Source: JAXHUH01 sp034211175 (lineage in GTDB: Bacteria > Actinomycetota > Acidimicrobiia > Acidimicrobiales > CAIXPF01). Taken from it: a stretch of 11,619 nt of DNA. The translations under genes were made by a program, and so were the position numbers. Of the stretch, positions 6,277 to 11,512 are shown one piece after another. The stretch lies in NCBI GenBank assembly GCA_034211175.1, contig JAXHUH010000185.1:1-11619 (forward strand). Direction: 5' to 3'. Under the pieces are notes generated by a model. The model was not told the origin of the DNA, did not search any database, and saw only the letters and a list, made by a program, of their open reading frames with translations. Position 1 is the first letter of the stretch. Every line of letters begins with the position of its first letter.

Positions 6277-6308
6277 GGCGAGCCGTCAGGCCGCACGCCG
6301 GGCTCGCC
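6277..6308 (+). terminator. hairpin after the 51-aa gene
   Basis: GGCGAGCC (6277-6284) and GGCTCGCC (6301-6308) form a perfect 8-bp stem with a 16-nt loop, just after the small gene's stop. The loop is long for a terminator and there is no T-run. Confidence 0.35.
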
Positions 6309-6325
6309 GGCCGCCGACGTCTGCA

Positions 6326-6352
6326 CCGCCGTCCCGGAGCACGGGACGGCGG
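6326..6352. terminator. perfect 11-bp stem-loop
   Basis: CCGCCGTCCCG (6326-6336) pairs exactly with CGGGACGGCGG (6342-6352) around the loop GAGCA. It is compact and very stable. It is followed by GTT only, so it is terminator-like by structure; it may act with the hairpin just upstream. Confidence 0.5.
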
Positions 6353-6544
6353 GTTCGCGTCCGTGTCGTGACGACGGCCCCGGGGTCGACGCGAAGAGCT
6401 CTCGGGATGTTGCGATTGGGTTGCGGTCAGGTGGGTAGACGTACGGCGCCGGCAACGAAACGCCGGCGAGATCCGGTCCGGTCGTCTCGCTCCCGCCCGA
6501 CCGGGCCGGGCTCCGCACCGTGTGGTCATCCGCCGGCCGCACCG

Positions 6545-6585
6545 GGAACGACCGCCACCCGCTACCGCCGGGTGGCGGTCGTTCC
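6545..6585. terminator. perfect 17-bp stem-loop
   Basis: The left arm 6545-6561 (GGAACGACCGCCACCCG) is the exact reverse complement of the right arm 6569-6585, with the 7-nt loop CTACCGC. It is the strongest hairpin in the window and lies 23 nt upstream of the -35 box of a promoter candidate. It could insulate that promoter as a terminator acting in either direction, or be part of a structured RNA. Confidence 0.55.
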
Positions 6586-6607
6586 GCGTCCGGGCGCGCG
6601 GCGATCG

Positions 6608-6635
6608 TTGCGAATCCATCGACGACACCTACGAT
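6608..6635 (+). promoter_or_regulatory. promoter candidate for the SPFH-like/membrane operon
   Basis: TTGCGA (6608-6613), 16 nt, TACGAT (6630-6635). Each box has four of six consensus bases, and the -10 fits TANNNT. It would start RNA near 6642 and leave a leader of about 184 nt before the ATG at 6826. Confidence 0.45.
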
Positions 6636-6778
6636 GGGCACCGGACCGTGAAGCCTCGTCACCCGGCCGGAGCCGGGGCGCGGCGGAGGTCCACGAGCGG
6701 AGCGGGCGGACAGGGGCGCGGGGCTGTGCCAGACCTGTGCGAAGCGGCCGGAGGGCGGGCCGGAACCAGCGGCGGCGC

Positions 6779-6825
6779 GACAGATGCCCGGTGCACCCGT
6801 GCGGTTCGGACGGGAGCGCTCTGTC
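6779..6825 (+). promoter_or_regulatory. hairpin enclosing the ribosome binding site of the SPFH-like gene
   Basis: GACAGA (6779-6784) pairs with TCTGTC (6820-6825), which directly abuts the ATG at 6826. The GGGAG ribosome binding site (6812-6816) and a small GCAC-CC-GTGC hairpin (6793-6802) lie inside the loop. The arrangement could limit ribosome access. The six-pair stem is short, so this is tentative. Confidence 0.3.
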
Positions 6826-7596
6826 ATGAGCTGTGAGCCGATCGATGTGGGGGCGGTCAGCGACGACGAGGCCGCGGCCGCGGCGCGAGCCCGGAACCGG
6901 CGCCCACTGATCCTCGACGAGGGCCGGTTGCCGACCGGCTCCGGGTTCCGTGCCCGCGCCGCTCGCCGCCGACAGCTGCCCGGCGCGCGCGCCGGCACGG
7001 CGCTGGTCCTCGTCGACCGCGCCGGCGGCCCGGTCGCCGTCGACGGCGGGCTGACCGCCGCGGAGCGCTACTGGGCGAGGCCGGTGGCGTGGGCCCGGGT
7101 CGACATCGGCGAACGTCACTCGCTGTGCTCGGTGCACGTGCCCGACACCGATGGCGGCGGTGGGCTCTCGGTCGAGCTGTTCGTCGCGTGGCGGGTCGTC
7201 GACCCGCTGACCGTCGCCCGGCTCGACATCGCCACCGCCGCCGAGGTGCTCGACGCGACGCTGACCAGCCGTGTGCGGCTCGCCGCGGATCTGCTCGGAC
7301 CGCTCGACGATGCCGCAGCCGCCGGCGAACGGACCCACGGCGGCGACACGCTGGGGCGGCTCGGCGCGGCCCGTCGTCGGCTGGCCGCGGCGGTCGCCGA
7401 CCTCCACGATGCCGAGCTCGACACCCCGGGCTGGCTGTCCGCCCGCGTGCTCGGCGTCCTCGTGGCGTTCGACGAGTCGACCCAGCGCCACGTCGACGAG
7501 CTGCTCGCCGCCCGACGGCGCGACGAGATGCGACACCAGCGGGCCGGGCCGGCCCCGGACCCGCCGGGCGGACGTCCCGAGGGGGCGACCACATGA
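6826..7596 (+). CDS. divergent SPFH/band-7-like domain protein
   Basis: A 256-aa protein with no clear transmembrane start. From about residue 70 the pattern recalls a prohibitin-type SPFH domain: VDGGLTAAERYWARPV, then alternating strands ending in SVELFVAWRVVDPLTVARLD (about 115-134), the helix TAAEVLDATLTSRVRLAADL, then an ARRRLAAAVADLHDAELDTPGW segment and VLGVLVAFDES. The last ends in a charged helix (RHVDELLAARRRDEMRHQRA). The family match is by pattern only and could be wrong. SPFH proteins form membrane-associated oligomers that organise or shelter membrane proteins. The next gene overlaps it (ATGA) and encodes a membrane protein, which fits. ATG at 6826 has GGGAG at 6812-6816 (9 nt spacing); ATG at 6784 would add 14 residues. 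The C-terminal Pro/Gly-rich tail is probably disordered. Confidence 0.55.
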   Translation: MSCEPIDVGAVSDDEAAAAARARNRRPLILDEGRLPTGSGFRARAARRRQLPGARAGTALVLVDRAGGPVAVDGGLTAAERYWARPVAWARVDIGERHSLCSVHVPDTDGGGGLSVELFVAWRVVDPLTVARLDIATAAEVLDATLTSRVRLAADLLGPLDDAAAAGERTHGGDTLGRLGAARRRLAAAVADLHDAELDTPGWLSARVLGVLVAFDESTQRHVDELLAARRRDEMRHQRAGPAPDPPGGRPEGATT

Positions 7597-8117
7597 ACGT
7601 CGCGGAGATGGCCCTCGGATCGCTGGTCCGGCTGTCGACGTCACTGCCGATCGCCTTCCGGCCCGGTGCCGTGGCGGTGGCCCTGGTCGCTGCCGGGTGG
7701 GCCGTCGTCGGCCGACACGGCTACCTGGCCCTCTGGCACGGGGCGTGGCGGGCCTCGGCCGTGACGCTCGATCGTGTCGTCGGCCTGGCCCTCCTGCCGC
7801 AGTACGTCCTCATCACCCGCCGACGTCGGCGGTGGCCGCCCGGCCGCGGGCCGCTCCCCGGTCGGCTCACCGCATCGGGGCCCGGATCGCGGATCGGTGA
7901 ACGCGCGCTCGACGTGGCGACGGCGCTCCACGAACGCCACGACCGCGGCTCGGTGATCAAGCCGTTCCCGCTCCGCGCCTGCGTGCTGCTCGTGCTGCTC
8001 CCGGCCGTCGGTGCGGTCGTGGCCGCCCTCGTCCCGGGGTCGGCGCCTGCCGACTTCGTGGTCGACGGGTACGCCCACTGGGAGGCGCTCGAGCGCTGGG
8101 CCGACGGCGTGGGCTGA
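7593..8117 (+). CDS. small membrane protein, partner of the SPFH-like gene
   Basis: A 174-aa protein with hydrophobic segments at about 24-42 (GAVAVALVAAGWAVVG) and 129-148 (CVLLVLLPAVGAVVAALVPG), plus a weaker one near 57-72 (SAVTLDRVVGLALLPQYV). The middle, from TRRRRRWPPGRGP on, is hydrophilic and strongly basic, so it should be cytoplasmic. The tail (VDGYAHWEALERWADGVG) is acidic and aromatic. I do not recognise a family. ATG at 7593 overlaps the upstream stop as ATGA and has GAGGGGG at 7579-7585 (7 nt spacing), so the two are co-translated at a fixed ratio. The pairing suggests that the SPFH-like protein attaches to, or organises, this membrane protein; that is inference. Confidence 0.65.
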   Translation: MNVAEMALGSLVRLSTSLPIAFRPGAVAVALVAAGWAVVGRHGYLALWHGAWRASAVTLDRVVGLALLPQYVLITRRRRRWPPGRGPLPGRLTASGPGSRIGERALDVATALHERHDRGSVIKPFPLRACVLLVLLPAVGAVVAALVPGSAPADFVVDGYAHWEALERWADGVG

Positions 8118-8122
8118 CCGCC

Positions 8123-8152
8123 CGGGTCGCGACCCGCGTCGGGTGGCGGGTC
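8123..8152 (+). terminator. palindromic hairpin after the membrane-protein gene
   Basis: CGGGTCGCGACCCG (8123-8136) is a perfect 14-bp palindrome. Its right part, GACCCG, can instead pair with CGGGTC at 8147-8152. It lies 5 nt after the stop. Competing folds and the lack of a T-run make the terminator call moderate. Confidence 0.4.
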
Positions 8153-8272
8153 GTGGCCGCCCGGGGGCCGGGTCGGCGGTGATCACCTCGGCCGGTCCGG
8201 TGTGGAAGTCTCCTGGGTCCCGGGGCCGTGGTGGCCCACGTCGGCCGCGCGCCCAGCGGGCAGGAGGACGTC

Positions 8273-9157
8273 ATGCAGGTGCACCTCGTCGACGGCACCT
8301 ACGAGCTGTTCCGTCACTTCTTCGCCGTGCCGTCACGCACCGCACCCGATGGCACCGAGATCGGTGCGGTGCGTGGCGTGGTCGACAACCTCCTGCGCCT
8401 GCTCGAGGACGGCGCCACCCACGTCGGCGTGGCCACCGACCACGTGATCGAGTCGTACCGCAACGAGCTCTACGCCGGCTACAAGACCGGCGAGGGCGTC
8501 GACCCGGTGCTGAAGGCGCAGTTCCCGATCCTCGAGGACGCGCTCCGGGCGCTCGGCCTCACCGTCTGGGCGATGGTCGAGTACGAGGCCGACGACGCCC
8601 TCGCCGCCGCGGCCAGGGTCGCCGCCGATGACGAGCGCGTCGAGCGGGTGCTCATCTGCACCCCCGACAAGGACCTGGCCCAGGCCGTCGTCGGGACCCG
8701 CATCGTCCAGCTCGACCGGCGCAAGCGCCAGATCGTCGACGAGGACGGCGTCATCGCCAAGTTCGGCGTACCACCGGCGTCGATACCCGACTACCTCGGC
8801 CTCGTCGGCGACAGCGCCGACGGCTTCCCCGGCATCCCCGGCTGGGGTGCCAAGTCGACCGCCGCCGTGCTCTCGCACTACGGGCACCTGGAGCAGATCC
8901 CGGCCGCGCCCGGCCAGTGGGAGGTCACGGTGCGCGGGGCCGCGAAGCTCGCCGCAGCCCTGACGGACCAGCTGGCCGACGCGCTGCTCTTCCGGGAGCT
9001 GGCGACGCTCCAGACCGAGGGTCCCGACGTCGGATCGCTCGACGACTGGGCGTGGTCCGGCCCGACCGACGACCTCGCCGAGTGGGAGGACTACCTCGAC
9101 GCCGGCGGGCTCGTCGAGCGGGCCGAAGGTTTGCGGGCCAAAGAAACGGGTCGTTGA
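8273..9157 (+). CDS. stand-alone 5'-3' exonuclease (FEN/DNA polymerase I N-domain family)
   Basis: A 294-aa protein equal in length to the 5'-nuclease domain of DNA polymerase I, without polymerase domains. Metal-binding acidic residues fall where the family has them: Asp7 (LVDGTYELFR), Asp56 (VATDH) followed by SYRNELYAGYK, Glu105/Asp107/Asp108 (YEADD), Asp132/Asp134 (TPDKD) and Asp180/Asp183. The last pair opens the helix-3-turn-helix GDSADGFPGIPGWGAKSTAAVL (about 179-200). Expected activity is removal of 5' flaps or RNA primers, or DNA repair. ATG at 8273 has AGGAGG at 8262-8267. The 155-nt gap and hairpin upstream suggest a unit separate from the SPFH-like pair. Typical actinobacteria also keep polymerase I, so this would be an extra copy. 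Confidence 0.85.
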   Translation: MQVHLVDGTYELFRHFFAVPSRTAPDGTEIGAVRGVVDNLLRLLEDGATHVGVATDHVIESYRNELYAGYKTGEGVDPVLKAQFPILEDALRALGLTVWAMVEYEADDALAAAARVAADDERVERVLICTPDKDLAQAVVGTRIVQLDRRKRQIVDEDGVIAKFGVPPASIPDYLGLVGDSADGFPGIPGWGAKSTAAVLSHYGHLEQIPAAPGQWEVTVRGAAKLAAALTDQLADALLFRELATLQTEGPDVGSLDDWAWSGPTDDLAEWEDYLDAGGLVERAEGLRAKETGR

Positions 9158-9182
9158 CCTGCGTGTTTCCGCCGGGGAGGAT
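9154..9182 (+). promoter_or_regulatory. promoter candidate for the small anchored protein
   Basis: TTGACC (9154-9159), 17 nt, GAGGAT (9177-9182). The -35 box overlaps the stop codon of the exonuclease gene. The -35 has five of six consensus bases; the -10 has three. The start site would be near 9189, with the ribosome binding site GGAAGG (9204-9209) downstream. Confidence 0.4.
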
Positions 9183-9215
9183 GTGGAGCACTCCAACGGG
9201 ATCGGAAGGTGTGCA

Positions 9216-9524
9216 GTGAAGAAGCTCCTCGCCCTCGTCGTCGCCGCCGGCGGCGCCATCGCCTACATGCGCCGGAACGAGCTCAGCTCCGACGCCGAGA
9301 AGGCACAGCAGGCGGCGAAGTCCGCAGCCGGCAAGGCCCGTGAGACGGCGACCAAGCTCCAGGAGCAGGTCAACGACAAGACGGCGAAGGCGACCGATGC
9401 GGCGACCGACGCCGCCGACAAGTCCGAGGACGTGGTCGTCGACCTGACCGACAGCGGCATGGCGGCCGCGGGAGCGTCGCCCGAGGCGTCCGCCGCGCCC
9501 ACCGACGACCCGAACGCGAGCTGA
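9216..9524 (+). CDS. small membrane-anchored protein with LEA/apolipoprotein-like helix
   Basis: A 102-aa protein starting (GTG) KKLLALVVAAGGAIAYMRRN. One short N-terminal membrane anchor (about 3-17) is followed by a long Ala/Lys/Glu/Thr amphipathic helix (about 23-72, with AKSAAGKARETATKL and TAKATDAATDAADK). Roughly 11-residue periodicity recalls LEA and apolipoprotein-like proteins. The tail is disordered and Ala/Pro/Asp-rich. Small anchored proteins of this kind are common in actinobacteria and are often linked to stress or envelope functions, but no function can be assigned here. GTG at 9216 has GGAAGG at 9204-9209 (6 nt spacing). An in-frame GTG at 9183 would add 11 hydrophilic residues before the anchor and is less likely. 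It converges with the 60-aa gene on the minus strand. Confidence 0.7.
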   Translation: MKKLLALVVAAGGAIAYMRRNELSSDAEKAQQAAKSAAGKARETATKLQEQVNDKTAKATDAATDAADKSEDVVVDLTDSGMAAAGASPEASAAPTDDPNAS

Positions 9525-9527
9525 GCG

Positions 9528-9542
9528 GGGCCCGTCGGGCCC
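9528..9542. terminator. short hairpin between convergent small genes
   Basis: GGGCCC (9528-9533), loop GTC, GGGCCC (9537-9542) in the 27-nt gap between two convergent stop codons. The position favours a shared terminator, but the stem is only 6 bp. Confidence 0.35.
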
Positions 9543-9551
9543 GGGGCGCCG

Positions 9552-9734
9552 TCAGGCCTCGCGCAGGTCGATGACCCCGGCCTCCTCGACGGCCTCCTGC
9601 AGGCGACGGTGGAGGCGCTCGCTGATCTCGGTCGCGTCGTAGTCCTCCCACGACCGGCGCCTGCTCACGACGACGGCCCCGGTGGCGGCGAGCCCGACCA
9701 GGCCGGCGATCCCGAAGACCTTCAACCAGCGCAC
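9552..9734 (-). CDS. 60-aa single-pass membrane protein
   Basis: Reads (GTG) RWLKVFGIAGLVGLAATGAV, then VVSRRRSWEDYDATEISERL and a helical tail HRRLQEAVEEAGVIDLREA. One membrane segment at about 5-23 is followed by an Arg-rich stop-transfer and a short charged cytoplasmic helix. The layout (anchor, RRR-W-x-x-YD, RLH-R) resembles small actinobacterial proteins I have seen but cannot name. GTG at 9734 is chosen because TACGGT (9747-9742 on this strand) lies 7 nt upstream and there is no Shine-Dalgarno, as in leaderless genes. The longer open frame to 10001 runs through the divergent peptidase gene and is rejected. Confidence 0.65.
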   Translation of the reverse strand: MRWLKVFGIAGLVGLAATGAVVVSRRRSWEDYDATEISERLHRRLQEAVEEAGVIDLREA

Positions 9735-9740
9735 GTCAGC

Positions 9741-9747
9741 TACCGTA
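9741..9747. promoter_or_regulatory. overlapping divergent -10 boxes, both leaderless
   Basis: The 7-bp TACCGTA contains TACCGT on the plus strand (9741-9746) and TACGGT on the minus strand (9747-9742), both TANNNT. Each is exactly 7 nt from a GTG start: 9754 (plus) and 9734 (minus). Neither gene has a Shine-Dalgarno. No convincing -35 box is seen for either direction. Confidence 0.55.
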
Positions 9748-9753
9748 CCGCCG

Positions 9754-10365
9754 GTGCCGCCCGTCACGCCGAACCTCGCCGAGGCGATCGACGCCGCGGC
9801 AACCGGCGACATCTGGCTGTTCCGGGGCCCGACCCTGGCGGACCGGGCGATCCGGTTCACGACCAACAGCCCCGTCAACCACGTCGCGATGGCGGTGGCG
9901 CTCGACGACCTGCCCCCGCTGCTGTGGCACACCGAGCTCGGCCGTGGCGCGACCGACGTCTGGACGGCCGACCGCCACCGGGGCGCCCAGCTCAACCGCA
10001 TGGACGAGGCGCTCGAGCTGTGGACCGGCCGCTACCGCCAGCGCGCCTACGTGCGTCAGCTCGACGCCCACGTCGATCGGGCCATGGAGAACCGCCTCCT
10101 GCACGTCGTCGCCGACTACAGCGGGGCCGCGTTCCCCGGGCCGCTCGTGCTCGCCCGCACCTGGCTGATCGGTCGCCTCCGGCGCACGGCATCGCTCCAC
10201 GCGGTGTTCTGCGCCCAGCTGCTGGCGATCACCTACGAGCGCATGGGCCTGCTGGCGGACGACCGACCGGCGAACTGGTACGACCCCGGTCGCTTCTGGA
10301 GCGGCGATCGCCTCCGGCTCGAGCGGGGCGCGGTGCTCGGCCCCGAGGTGTCGATCGAGCCCTGA
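9754..10365 (+). CDS. permuted papain-like (YaeF/YiiX, C92-type) amidase/peptidase
   Basis: A 203-aa protein with the circularly permuted NlpC/P60-like order, in which the histidine comes before the cysteine. GDIWLFRG opens the core strand, then SPVNHVAMAV carries His43 and LLWHTELG follows. FCAQLLAITYERMGLL carries the likely nucleophile Cys153 at the start of a helix. The ending NWYDPGRFW is usual in this group. The expected activity is cleavage of an amide or thioester bond, perhaps in cell-wall or lipid-linked substrates; the true substrate is unknown. There is no signal peptide, so it should act inside the cell or at the membrane face. GTG at 9754 is chosen for the TACCGT box 7 nt upstream. 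An ATG at 9682 in the same frame overlaps the divergent gene and is rejected. It converges with the response regulator, with a 28-nt gap. Confidence 0.72.
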   Translation: MPPVTPNLAEAIDAAATGDIWLFRGPTLADRAIRFTTNSPVNHVAMAVALDDLPPLLWHTELGRGATDVWTADRHRGAQLNRMDEALELWTGRYRQRAYVRQLDAHVDRAMENRLLHVVADYSGAAFPGPLVLARTWLIGRLRRTASLHAVFCAQLLAITYERMGLLADDRPANWYDPGRFWSGDRLRLERGAVLGPEVSIEP

Positions 10366-10393
10366 GACCGCGCTCCGGCACGGCGTGGACACC

Positions 10394-11053
10394 TCAACCG
10401 GCGGGGATCGCTCCCGCGGGGCGGGTCATGCCGGCGTCGACGACGAGCCGGACCGCCTGCGCCCGGGTCTGGGCGCCGATCTTGCGGTAGGCGTTGCGGA
10501 TGTGGGTCTTGACGGAGTTCGGCGAGAGGTGCACGACCTCCGCGATGTGCGCGTTGCTCGACCCCTCGGCGATCAGGACCAGGATCTCGCTCTCGCGCTC
10601 CGAGAGGCCGAGGTCCGCGCCGGGCCACGTCCGCTCCGACGGCGTGTGGCGATCGGTGCGGGGGCTGGGGCTGACCACCGTCTCGCCCCGTCCGATCCGT
10701 TCCAGTGCATCGACGAGATCGGCGGCCTGCAGCCCCTTGCTCAAGTACCCGGCGACCCCCTCGGTGAGCGCACGATCGACCGAGACCGTCTCGATCTGCC
10801 AGGTGTAGACCGCGACGCGGTCGACCTTGGGGTCGTCGAGGAGCGAGCGGAGGCGACTGTCGGCCGTCCCGCCGTGGGCGAAGTCGTCGAAGAGCGCGAC
10901 GTCGACCCGCCGGTCCATCGCGTCGTCCTCGTCGACCGTGGTGTCGACGAGGTCGATGCGGTCCTCGAACGGGGCCAGGAGCGACTTGAGCCCGACGAGG
11001 ATCAGCTCGAAGTCGTTCGCCAGCGCCACCCGGAGCCGTGCACTGCTCGCCAT
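10394..11053 (-). CDS. orphan response regulator, NarL/LuxR family
   Basis: A 219-aa two-domain regulator. The receiver domain is about residues 7-123 with Asp56 (VALFDD) as the likely phospho-acceptor, Thr84 (VAVYT) and Lys106 (GYLSKG). The acidic pair at the top of the site is Asn13-Asp14 instead of two acids. A Thr/Pro/Arg-rich linker (about 124-147) leads to the LuxR helix-turn-helix (about 149-205; LSERESEILVLIAEG, then LSPNSVKTHIRNAYRKIG). It should bind DNA as a dimer. No histidine kinase is visible nearby, so its signal is unknown. The ATG at 11053 fits the start of the receiver domain; upstream in-frame starts add Pro-rich sequence without homology. Only a weak TGGGG lies 3 nt before it. 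The STAS gene diverges from it, and self-regulation from the shared gap is plausible. Confidence 0.85.
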   Translation of the reverse strand: MASSARLRVALANDFELILVGLKSLLAPFEDRIDLVDTTVDEDDAMDRRVDVALFDDFAHGGTADSRLRSLLDDPKVDRVAVYTWQIETVSVDRALTEGVAGYLSKGLQAADLVDALERIGRGETVVSPSPRTDRHTPSERTWPGADLGLSERESEILVLIAEGSSNAHIAEVVHLSPNSVKTHIRNAYRKIGAQTRAQAVRLVVDAGMTRPAGAIPAG

Positions 11054-11129
11054 GGGCCCCAGATTTGCACGAATTCGAGGCCCACACCACCCCTGGGGGT
11101 GAGGCGAAGGGGGGTTCGGGTGCGGGACC
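11054..11129. promoter_or_regulatory. divergent intergenic region with palindromes
   Basis: This 76-nt gap serves the regulator (minus) and the STAS gene (plus). It contains CGAATTCG (11071-11078) and the arms CACCCC/GGGGTG (11088-11093 and 11096-11101) around TG. A perfect GGACCATGGTCC (11125-11136) spans the STAS start. I found no clear -10/-35 pair for either gene. The CACCCC/GGGGTG site is a candidate site for the regulator, without proof. Confidence 0.35.
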
Positions 11130-11480
11130 ATGGTCCTCATGGGCAAACCGGATCACCAGACCGAACCGGCGCAGCCGGCCCGCGGTGACGGGAGGATCGT
11201 GGTGCCCTTCGTCGAGCTGGACGTGACGAGCGCTCCGGCGTTCGGCGGATGGGCCCGCGAACGGGCCGACGCCGTCGACGGCGACCTGCGCCTCGACTTC
11301 CGCCACGTGCGCTTCATCTCCGCCGCGGCCATCACGACCCTCCTGGAGCTGCACGCACAGCTCGTCATCGAGGGGCGGCGCCTGGAGATCACCGGGGCGG
11401 ACGCCTTCGTCGCCAAGGTCCTCGGGGTGTGCCACCTCGCGGACCTGTGGTCGGCGGACCGGCCTCTCAGCGCCTCCTGA
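11130..11480 (+). CDS. STAS-domain protein (anti-sigma factor antagonist-like)
   Basis: A 116-aa single STAS domain. The fold is visible as VPFVELDVTSAPAFGGWARE, then DLRLDFRHVRFISAAAITTL and LELHAQLVIEGRRLEITGAD with VLGVCHLADLW at the end. Such proteins usually bind an anti-sigma kinase and are switched by phosphorylation of a Ser in a D-S-x-G loop. Here the loop reads Ser64-Ala65-Ala66-Ala67, so the usual phospho-acceptor serine is replaced by Ala and the glycine is lost. It may be a constitutive antagonist or bind something else. The start is uncertain: ATG 11130 lies inside a palindrome with GCGGGA just upstream, and ATG 11139 would shorten it by three residues. No partner kinase or sigma factor is in the window. 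Confidence 0.78.
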   Translation: MVLMGKPDHQTEPAQPARGDGRIVVPFVELDVTSAPAFGGWARERADAVDGDLRLDFRHVRFISAAAITTLLELHAQLVIEGRRLEITGADAFVAKVLGVCHLADLWSADRPLSAS

Positions 11481-11512
11481 CCGGGGCCCGCCCGGCCGCA
11501 CCCTCCGGTCAG
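11477..11512. terminator. bidirectional hairpin overlapping both stop codons
   Basis: CTGACCGG (11477-11484) and CCGGTCAG (11505-11512) form a perfect 8-bp stem with a 20-nt G/C-rich loop. The TGA of the STAS gene lies in the left arm and the stop of the minus-strand frame in the right arm. This suits a shared terminator of convergent genes. Confidence 0.5.

Larger units (their letters stand above)
6262..6825. other. 564-base region without a convincing gene, rich in hairpins
   Basis: Open frames on both strands here give Arg/Pro/Gly-rich shadow sequence and none has a good ribosome binding site. In order it holds hairpins at 6277-6308, 6326-6352, 6447-6468 (CGCCGGC, 8-nt loop, GCCGGCG) and 6545-6585, a promoter candidate at 6608-6635, and a leader of about 184 nt for the SPFH-like gene. 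I could not match any part to a known riboswitch or structured RNA class by eye. Confidence 0.55.

Noticed and set aside
6642..6825. Known riboswitch (cobalamin or SAM-IV type) in the leader
   Set aside because: Segments such as GCCAGACCTG recall cobalamin elements, but the conserved boxes and their order are not present.
6522..6836. 104-codon plus-strand frame before the SPFH-like gene
   Set aside because: It runs through a perfect 17-bp hairpin and the promoter candidate, with Arg/Gly-rich composition and no ribosome binding site.
4869..6998. 709-codon open frame on the minus strand
   Set aside because: It is Arg/Gly/Pro-rich low-complexity sequence antisense to the membrane-protein gene, crosses several hairpins and has no domain. 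High GC content produces such frames.
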